From: Sapria himalayana | Taxonomy: Eukaryota > Streptophyta > Magnoliopsida > Malpighiales > Rafflesiaceae | NCBI GenBank assembly: GCA_029783825.1 | Contig: JAREIK010002454.1 | Span: 29,998-93,997, forward strand | DNA: 64,000 nt | Direction of reading: 5' to 3' | In this document: piece by piece, positions 54,724-64,000 of the stretch | Layout of the letters: the number at the start of each line of letters is the position of its first letter | Numbering within the stretch: position 1 is the first letter of the stretch | The notes under the pieces: model-generated | The model's input: only the letters and a program-made list of their open reading frames with translations | Told to the model about the DNA's origin: nothing | Database searches by the model: none | Translations under genes and position numbers: made by a program

Positions 54724-54796
54724 GGTTTAATGGTTTAAATATTTAGGGGGTTTTGGGGTTTAGGAGTCTAGAGATTTAAATGTTTAGGCATTTAGT
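54724..54796 (+). repeat. Example of the telomere-like domain of the satellite monomer
   Basis: Successive words GGTTTAATGG, TTTAAATATTTAGGGGG, GGGGTTTAGGAG and GTTTAGGCATTTAG recur every 7-11 bases with TTTAG or TTTAA as the constant part. Every monomer has a version of this roughly 90 bp domain just upstream of ATAGGTTTTATTTAAA and the palindrome. It resembles strongly decayed TTTAGGG telomere DNA in the same strand sense. Confidence 0.7.
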
Positions 54797-57700
54797 TCTT
54801 TTTAACATTTTATTTAAATAATAAAATAATAAAAAAAATATTTTGTGATTTTTTATCATTTTTGAAGGTTATAACCTTTGAAAATATAATAATTTTTAAA
54901 TTTTTTTCAAATGTAAATATAATATTTAGTTATAATAACTTAATAATTATAAGACATTTTAATTGAATATAAGTAATTTTATTGTTCGATATTATAAAAA
55001 TGATCAAATAATAAATTAATAAACTATTATTAATAACATTGATCACAATTAAAATATAATTGCAAAACAAATAAATAATGATTCAAAATCAAAGTAAAAT
55101 ATATTACTAAATAATAATTTTTTGTTTTTAAATTTTTACTTCTTTATATAAGCTTATTTTTTCTTGATTAAAAATAAATTATTAAAATTATATTCATCTT
55201 GCTCATTATTTATTTTGTAATTAATATTTCTATAAAAAATAATCTAATAAATAATTAAAAATGAATATTTAAAATTATAATGAATACAAATTAAAATGAG
55301 ATTTATGATTTATTATATATGGTATACCGGTTTAATTGTTTGATTATTTAGGAGCTTTGTCATTTAGGAGTTAAGTAATTTATGTTTTTAGGCATTTAGT
55401 GGTGTATAGGTTTTATTTGTATAATAAATATTTAAAATTCTATTTTTGATTTTTTCTGATTTTCAAAGGTTATAACCTTTAAAAATAAAATAATTTTTAA
55501 AATTTTTTGAAATGTGAATACCATTTATAATTATATTTATTTTTCTAATTATATATGATATAAATTCAAAATAAATAATTTTAATGATAGATATTATAAT
55601 AATGATCAAAAATTAAATTATGAAAATATTAATTATAATATAAATATGAATTAAAATATATTTAAATAACACAAAATGATTCAAAATCAAATCAAAATAT
55701 ATTACCAAATAATAATATTTAATTTTTTAAATTTTCCAACTTATTATAAGCTTATATTTTTTCTTATTAAAATAAATTATTTAAATAATATTTGACTCAC
55801 TCGAAATTTTTTTTGTAATTAATTTTTCTAAAAAATTAAACTATAAATAATTAAAATGATTATTTAAAATTATAATAAATAAATAAAAAATGAGATTTAT
55901 TATTTATTAAGTAGTATATAGATGTTATAAGGTTTATGTATTTAGGGGTTACGAGGTTTATGAGCTTACTGATTTAAGTAAGTAAGCATTTAATGATCTA
56001 TATGTTTTATTTAAAAAATAAAATAACAAAAAATTTATTTTTTTTATTTTTTCTCATTTTTTATGGTTATAAACTTTGAAAATATAATAATTTTTAAATT
56101 TTTTTCAAAAGTGAATTCAATATTTAGTTATAATAATCATTATATTTATATATCATATAAATTCAATATAAACTATTTTATTGATAAATATTCTAATAAT
56201 GTTCAAAAAATAAATTAATAATCTATTATTAATAAGATAGATATCAATTAAAATATAATTATAAAACATAAAATGATTCAGAAGCATAGCAAAATATATT
56301 ACTATATAATAATTTTTTGTTTTGAAATTTTTTTTTCTTTCAAAAAAGTTTATCTATAATTTTTTGATGAAAAATTAAAATAAGATTTAAGATTTATTAT
56401 TAATCTATACTAGTTTAATGGAATAAGTATTTAGAGGTTTTCTCGTTTAGGAGTTTAGCAATTTATTTTTTTAGGCTTTTAGTGGTTTATAGGTTTTATT
56501 TAAAAAATAAAATAAAAATAAATATATTTTTATTATTTTTTTATATTTTCAAATGTTATAACCTTTCAAAATATAATAATATTTAAATTTTTTTCAAACG
56601 TGTATACAATCTTTAGTTAAAATAATCATTATATTTATATATCATATAAATTCAATATAAATAATTTTATTGATAATATTCTAATAATGATCAAAAAATA
56701 AATTTATAATCTATTATTAATTAGATAGATTGCAATTAAAAAAAGATAGATATCAATTAAAATATAATTATAAAACCTTAAATGATTCAGAAGCAAAGTA
56801 AAATATATTACTATATAATAATTTTTTGTTTAGATTTTTTTTTCTTTTCAAAAGTTTATCTATAATTTTTTGATGAAAAATAATATATATAAATTATTTT
56901 TGTCAAACACAATTTATTTTTTAATTAATTTTTATATATAAATAAACAAATTAATAAATATTTAAAATGAATATTTAGAATTATAATGAAAAAAATAAGA
57001 TTTATTATTTATTATTTATGGATACTAATTTAATTTAAAATAGATCTGTCTCACTAACAATTAATTTTGTAATTAATATTTCTATAAAAATAAACTAATA
57101 AATAATTAAAATAAAAATTTAAAATTATACTGAATAAAAATTAAAATGAGATTTAAGATTTATTATTAATGTATACCAATTTAATGGTTTAAGTATTCAG
57201 AGGTTTTGTCGTTAGGAGTTTAGCGATTTATATTTTTAGGCTTTTAGTGGTTTTTAGGTTTTATATAAAAAAATAAAATAACAAAAAAAATTTCTATAAT
57301 TTTTTATCATTTTCATAGGGTATAACCTTTTAAAATATAATAATATTTACAATTTTTTGAAATGTGAATACAATATTTACTTTTAATAATATTAATAATT
57401 ATATATCATATAAATTCAATATAAACAATTTTATTGATAGATATTATAATAATGATCAAAAATTAAATTAATAAACTATTAATAAAAAGATAGAAATTAA
57501 TTAAAAAATATTTACAAAACGCAAATTGATTCAAAATTAAAGTAAAATATATTACTGGATAATAATTTTAAATTTTTAAATTTTTACTTCTTTTATATGC
57601 GTATATATATTATTTCATTAAAAATAAATTATTTAAAATATATTTGTCGCACTCATAAATCATTTTGTAATAAATATTTCTATATAAATAAACTAATAAA

Positions 57701-60700
57701 AAATTAAAATGAATATTTAAAATTATAAGAAATAGAAATAAAAATTAGATTTATTATTTATTATGTCTTATATCGGTTTAATGGTTACTATATTTAGGCA
57801 TTACGGGGTCTAGGAGTTTACTTATTTAACTGTTTATGCATTTAGTAGTTTATAGGTTTTATTTTAAAAAAAATGATTTTTATTATTTTTTGATACTTTC
57901 AAAGGTTATAACCTTATAAAATATAATAATTTTTAAATTTTTTTTAAAAGTGAATTCAATATTTAGTTATAATAATCATTATCTCTATATATCACATAAA
58001 TTTAATATAAACTTTTTTATTGATAAATATTCTAATAATGACCATAAAATAAATTAATAATCTATATTAATAGGATAAATATCAATTATAATATAATTAC
58101 AAAACGTAAAATAATTCAGAAGCAAAGCAAAATATATTACCATTGAATAATTTTTGTTTTAAAAATTTTTTTTCTTTTAAAAAATTTATCTAAAATTTTT
58201 TGATGAAAATTAATTTATATAAATTATTTTAGTCTAGCTCAATTTATTTTGTAATTAATATTTATATATAAATAAACAAATAATTAATTAAAATGAATAT
58301 TTAAAATTATAATGGAAAAAAATGAGATTTATTATTTATTATTTATGGATACAGTTTTAATTTAAATTAGATCTTTTTCACTAATAATTTATTTTGTAAT
58401 TAATATTTCTTTAAAAATAAACTGATAAATACTTAAAATAAAAATTAAAATTATACTGAATAAAATTTAAAATGAGATTTATGATTTATTATTTTATATA
58501 GCAGTTTAATGATTTAAGTATTTAGAAGTTTTTTCATTAGGATTTTAGTGATTTATGTTTTTAGGCTTTTAATGGTTTATACGTTTATTTAAAAAAATAA
58601 AATATCAAAAAAATTTGCTATAATTTTTTCACATTTTCATAGGTTATAACCCTTGGAAATATAATAATTTTAAATTTTTTTAAAAATGTGAATACAATAT
58701 TTAGCAATAATAATCATTATAATTTTATATAATATAAGCTAAATATAAACAATTTTATTGATATATATGATATCAATTATCAAAAATAAATTAATATGCT
58801 ATTATTAATTTGATAGATATAAATTAAAATATTATTGCAAAAAATATTCAAAATCCTAGTAAAATTTATAACTAAATAATAATTTTTTTTAGTTTTGGCT
58901 TCTTTTTATAAGCTTATATTTTTTTGATGAAAAATAAATTATTTAAATTATATTTGTATCACTGATAATTTATTTTGTAATTAATATTTTAATAAATTAT
59001 TTAAATTTTATTTAATGTTTACGAGTTTAAAGGTTTAAGTATTTAGGGGCTTTTGTGTTTAGGAGTTTAGATGTTTAAGTATTTAGGCATTTAGTGGTTT
59101 ATAAGATTTATTTAAACAATGATATAACAAAAAATTTATTTTTATTATTTTTTTAATTTTTGAAGGTTATAACCTTTGAGAATATAATAATTTTTAAATT
59201 CGTTTCAATATAAATATAATATTTAGTTAAAATAATCCTAATAATTATAAGTCATTTAAATTCAATATAAATAATTACATTGCTAGATATTATAATAATG
59301 ATAAAAAAATTTAATAAACTATTATTAATAAGATAGATATTATTTAAAATATATTTGCAAAATCTAAATTTATTCAAAATCAAAGTAAAATATATTACTT
59401 AATAATAATTTTGGTAATGTTTTGCTTTTTTTATAACATTATATTTTTGTTATTATAAATAAATTATTTAAATTAATTTGTCTTATTCATAATTTATTTT
59501 GTAATTTATAATTCTATAATAATAAACTAATAAATAATTAAAATAATTATTTAAAATTATAAGAATACAAATAAAATTGAGATTTACTATTTATTATTCA
59601 GGATATACCGGTTTAATGGTTTAAGTATTTAGGTGTTTTTGGATTTAGGAGTTTAGTTATTTAAGTGTTTAGATCTTTAGTGATTTATAGTTATTATCTA
59701 AAGAATTAAAAAACAAAAAATTTAATTTTTTGATTTTTTATAATTTTTGAAAGTTGTAACCTTAGAAAAAATAAAAATTTCAATTTTTTTTAAATGTGAA
59801 TATTATATTTAGTTATAATAATCTTAATAATTATATATAATATAAGCTAAATATCAATAATTTTATTAATAGATATTATAATAATGATCAATAAATAAAT
59901 TAATAAACTAGTATTAATAAGAATGATATAAATTAAAATATAATTGTAGAGTCTAAAATGATTCAAAATCAAAATAAGATATATTTCTAAATAATAATTT
60001 TTTATTTTAAAAATATTGCCTCATTTTATAAGCATAAATTTTTTTTGATGAAAAATAAATTATTTAAAATTATATCTGTCTCACTAATAATTTATTTTGT
60101 AATTAATATTTCTATAAAAATAAATTGATAAATAATTAAAATGAATATTTAAAATTATAATGGATACTAATAAAAAAGAGATATATTATTTATTATTTAG
60201 GGTATACCTATTTAATGATTTAAGTTTTTTGTGATTTTTTGGGTTAAGGAGTTTATTTATTTAAAGTTTGCACATTTAGGTGTTTATAGGGTTTATTTAA
60301 TCAATGAAATAACAAAAAAGTTATTTTTATGAATTTTAAAGATTTTCAAAGGTTTAAAACTTTGAAAATATAATAATTTTTTAATATTTCTAAAATATGA
60401 ATACAATACTTAGTTATAATAATCTTAATATTTATATTTGATGTAAATTTAATATAAAAAAGTTTATTAATATATATTATTATAATGATCGAAAAATAAA
60501 TTAATAAACTATTATACATAAGATAGATATTAATTAACAAATATTTGGAGAACCCAAAATAATTCAAAATTAAAGTAAATTAAATTACTAAATAAAATTT
60601 TAAATTTTTGAAATTTTGTTTATTTTATAAGCTTATTTTTTTTAAATAAAAATTAATATATTTAAATTATATGTCTCACTCATTATTTATTTTGTAATTA

Positions 60701-62678
60701 ATATTTCTATAAAATAAACTAAAAAATAATTAAAATGAATATTTAAAATTATAATGAATACAAAAAAAATGAAATTGATTATATATTAGTTAGGTTATAT
60801 AGGTTTAATGGTTTAAGTATTTAGGGTGTTTTGGGGATAAGGAGTCTAGGTATTTAAATGATTAGGCATTTAGTGGTCTATATGTTTTATTTAAATAATA
60901 AAATAATAAAATAATTATTTTTGTGATTCTTTATCATTTTTGAAGGTTATAACCTTTGAAAATATAATAATTTTTAAATTTTTTTCAAATGTAAATATAA
61001 TATTTAGTTATAATAATCTTAATATTTACAAGACATTTAAATTCAATATAAGTAATTTTATTGATATATATTCTAATAATGATCAAAACATAAATTAATA
61101 AACTACTATTAATAAGATTGATAGCAATTAAAATATAAATGCAAAACCTATAATGATTCAAAATCAAAGTAAATTATATTACTAAATGATAATTTTTTGT
61201 TTTTAAATTTTTACTTATTTTTATAAGCTTATATTTATTTTTTGATTAAAACTAAATTATTACAATTATATCTGTCTCACTCTTTATTTATTTTGTGATT
61301 GATATTTCTATAAAAAATAAACAAATATATAATTAAAATGAATATTTAAAATTATAATGAATACAAATTAAAATGAGATTTATGATTTATTATATATGGT
61401 ATACCATTTTAATGGTTTGATTATTTAGTGTTTTATCGGTTTTATTTATATAATGAAAATTTAAAATTGTATTTTTGATTTTTTCTGATTTTCAAAGGTT
61501 ATAACCTTAGAAAATAAAATAATTTTTAAAATTTTTTGAAATGTGAATACCATGCATAATTATATTAATATTACTAATTATATATCATATAAATTAAATA
61601 TAAATAATTTTAATGATAGATATTATAATAATGATCAAAAATTAAATTAATAAACTATTATTAATTATATAAATATTAATTAAAATATATTTACATAACA
61701 CAAAATGATTCAAAATCAAATCAAAATATATTACTAAATAATAATATTTAATTTTTAAAATTTTCAATCTTTTTATAAGCTTATATTTTTTTTATTAAAA
61801 AAATTATTTAAATAATATTTGTCTCACTCGAACTTTATTTTGTAATTAATTTTTTTTAAAAATTAAACAATAAATAATTAAAATTAAAATTTAAAATTAT
61901 AATAAATAGAAATAAAAATGAGATTTATTATTTATTAATTTGTATATAGATATTAAAAGGTTTATGTATTTAGGGGTTTCAGGATTTACGAGCTTACTGA
62001 TTTAACTAAGTAAGCATTTAATGATCTATAGGTTTTATTTAAAAATGAAATAACAAAAAAATATTTTTTTTTATTTTTTCACATTTTCAAAGGTTATAAC
62101 CTTTGAAAATATAATAATTTTAAAATTTTTTTCAAAAGTGAATACAATATTTTGTTATAATAATCATTATATATATATATATTATATAAATTCAATATAA
62201 ACATTTTTATTGGTAAAAATTCTAATAATGATGAAAAAATAACTTAATAAACTATTATTAATAGGATAGATATCAATTAAAATATATTTACAAAACCTAA
62301 AATGATTCAGAAGCAAAGTAAATTATATTACTATATAATAATTTTTGTTTTGAAATTTTTTTTTCTTTTAAAAAGTTTATCTATATTATTTTGATGAAAA
62401 ATAATTTATATAAATTATAATTGTGTAACTCATAATTTATTTTGTAATTAATATTTATATAAAAATAAACAAATAAATTATTAAATTTGAAAATTTAGAA
62501 ATTAAAATGAAAAAAAAATGAGATTTATTCTTTATTATTTAGGATATACTAGTTTAATTTAAATTAGAACTGTCTCACTAATAATTTATTTTGTAATTAA
62601 TATTTCTATAAAAATAAACTGATAAATAATTAAAATAAAAATTAAAATTATACTGAATAATTAAAATAATTTATTTTG

Positions 62679-64000
62679 TTCCTCTCTCAACTCTAGAATG
62701 ATTTCTAAAGCTCTAACCAAAATAATAGGAGCTTTTACTTTATCTATCTTATGTCTCATCATATTTGATGTTGAATCACTAAGCTATCAAAGGCAATTTG
62801 ACTCATGTATGCTAACAGACTAAACCAAAGTTGTACACATATGTGTTGAAATAGCTAGTTGTTGAGGATGCTATTTATATTGATTATTGTAATTTCTTAT
62901 AAAATATCTCTCATGCGCACACTCAAAGCAATTTTTTTAAATTATAGTTCACCTATAAAAAAATAACCACATTGTAGTCTCAAGCCCTAGGGTGTTTTGA
63001 GCAGGGCAAGAAGTATGGGCTCTCTTTCAATCAAGAATCAAAAAATTTATTTTATTGGCATGTCTAAGCCTATTTTTGATATCCTCATGGATATGAAAAG
63101 TATCATTTCTTTCTTTTTATATTAAATGAGTTATGTATATAGCTCACAATACCCAAAAAGGTGTAAATGAATAATATTTAAATGTAAAAAATGTTTTAAT
63201 CATTGCTCAAAATATTAGTATTGCATATTGACACTTGAGGTCACAAATCAAAGTAAAAAGCCATAGTGATATTTCGAATTCCAAGAATTTTAGCTATAGA
63301 AAGTTATAAAGAGTTGTACTCATGCTTTAACTAATTCTAGGGTCATGACTTTTGCTCTTGAGGAATGTCCAAATTTACAATCATTCATAGAGCAATGACT
63401 TTGCAATATAAAGATAAAATGCACAAGCTATGGTCATATCCAATTATGCGACCCAGTATTAAAGTGATAAAATATGTATTCATGATCCTTCTTAGTACCA
63501 TAACAATATGTTCTACAAAGAGACACAAGTTATGGCAAATTCTCATCGATATCATTTTATGTTCTAGAGACAAAATATACAATCATGACCATTGCTAATG
63601 CTACAATAATCTAAAGCAAGAAAGAGACTGAATCCATAACTCACCCCTTGAGTCATGACTTTGTGTTACAAATACAAAAAGATAAATCTGTGACATTCCT
63701 AAAAGTTGTGAATTTCAATTTAAATTTAACACTTAGTCATTTGATTATAAAAGTGCAAAACATGAGATTTATAATTTAGGGTTTATGGGTTAGGGTTATA
63801 GTTTATGGTTTAAGGTTTAAAATTTAATGTTTAGGGTTTATGGTTTTTTCTGTTTTTTTATTGAAAATACACACTTTATTTATCATTTAGGCACACAACT
63901 TACAAGAGACTAAAAAGCTGACTAAATTAGGCTAGCCCACCAAATCCTATGCACCTTAATGATTCTATGCATAAAATACATAAAAAAACATAATGCCTAA
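62679..64000 (-). mobile_element. Unclassified insert, copy cut by window end
   Basis: The reverse complement of 38060-39376 in order: GTTCCTCTCTCAACTCTAG, CTATCAAAGG, GCTAACAGAC, GAGCAGGGCAAGAAG, the spaced CATTCTTAG/TCATGA motifs, TTTAGGG-like words (63765-63845), the reversed poly(A) with TTTATT at 63875-63880, and ACATAATGCCTAA at the end. It continues past the window. The satellite to its left matches that before the 19694 copy, down to ACTGAATAATTAAAATAATT at the junction. Confidence 0.88.
63765..63845 (+). repeat. Degenerate plant-type telomere-like repeats in insert
   Basis: TTTAGGGTTTATGGGTTAGG, then GTTTATGGTTTAAGG and TTTAGGGTTTATGG. This is the inverted counterpart of 38200-38282, with the TTTAGGG strand again agreeing with the TTTAGG sense of the adjacent satellite. 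Confidence 0.8.

Larger units (their letters stand above)
43776..62678 (+). repeat. AT-rich ~600 bp satellite array, forward block 4
   Basis: Boxes are centred near 44103, 44631 (half only), 45227, 45975, 46502, 47031, 47623, 48219, 48774, 49384, 49980, 50743, 51344, 51943, 52518, 53088, 53682, 54282, 54871, 55472, 56069, 56558, 57322, 57908, 58646, 59169, 59756, 60356, 60949, 61501 and 62096. From 45227 to 56069 the units pair in order with 7987-19129. From 58646 on they again resemble units beginning at 8730. The last monomers match those before the 19694 insert and lead into another insert copy. No gene is seen. Confidence 0.95.

Noticed and set aside
22627..61167. Many 60-90 codon open frames rich in I, N, K, Y, F and L (for example 22627-22812, 26229-26474, 42553-42801, 46427-46672, 53124-53306, 60985-61167)
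   Set aside because: They lie in satellite monomers, recur only because the monomer recurs, differ by frameshift between units, and have the composition of translated AT-rich DNA.
1..62678. CRISPR array or prokaryotic/phage origin because of regular repeats
   Set aside because: The period is about 600 bp with drifting units, there are no short identical repeats with unique spacers, no cas-like genes, and the embedded transposase is of plant hAT type.
1..62678. Calling the array a centromere or matrix-attachment region
   Set aside because: AT-richness and tandem repetition fit either, but nothing in the sequence alone, such as a known centromeric satellite or centromeric retrotransposon, supports the call.

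Overview
This window is non-coding plant nuclear DNA. It is an extremely AT-rich satellite array (about 60 of the 64 kb belongs to the array or to elements amplified with it), interrupted by two dead hAT DNA transposons and by four copies of one unclassified insert. I place it in a flowering plant because the transposase remnants resemble the RICESLEEPER/DAYSLEEPER class of BED-finger hAT proteins and because the telomere-like motifs are of the TTTAGGG plant type. I see no intact protein gene, tRNA, rRNA or CRISPR array. Nearly all open frames in the AT-rich DNA are runs of I, N, K, Y, F and L from satellite sequence.

The satellite monomer is usually about 590-600 bp. Shorter (about 390-570 bp) and longer (about 725-765 bp) forms also occur. 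Each monomer contains, in order: a palindromic box centred on GGTTATAACC; a GTGAATACAATATTTAGTTATAATAATC-like segment; a segment around TTGATAGATATTATAATAATGATCA; an AAAACCTAAAATGATTCAAA-like segment; a TATAAGCTTATA (HindIII) segment; a TTTATTTTGTAATTAATATT segment; and a roughly 90 bp domain of degenerate telomere-like TTTAGG/TTTAAG/TTTAGTG words. I located about 80 palindrome boxes.

Layout, with satellite sense defined by the TTTAGG strand: forward 1-4207; hAT copy 1 (3'-truncated) 4208-7455; forward 7456-19693; short insert copy 19694-20280; forward 20281-23848; insert copy 23849-25110, which sits at an orientation switch; reverse 25111-28463; hAT copy 2 (complete ends, 8 bp flanking duplication) 28464-32167 on the minus strand; reverse 32168-36914; longest insert copy 36915-39376; reverse 39377 to about 43775; direct tail-to-head orientation switch at about 43770-43782; forward to 62678; fourth insert copy 62679-64000, running off the window.

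The array grew by copying large blocks. Boxes at 7987-19129 pair one-to-one with boxes at 45227-56069, about 37 kb away. The arm at 15.2-21.4 kb is repeated inverted at 35.8-43.4 kb. The hAT copies occupy the same base of the monomer on opposite window strands and share three premature stops. Three insert copies share identical satellite junctions. These elements were therefore probably carried along as passengers rather than inserted independently. The parts do not work together as a gene system. The items of interest are the palindrome, which sits at or near several deletion endpoints, the telomere-like domain in every monomer, and the block-scale inversion history.
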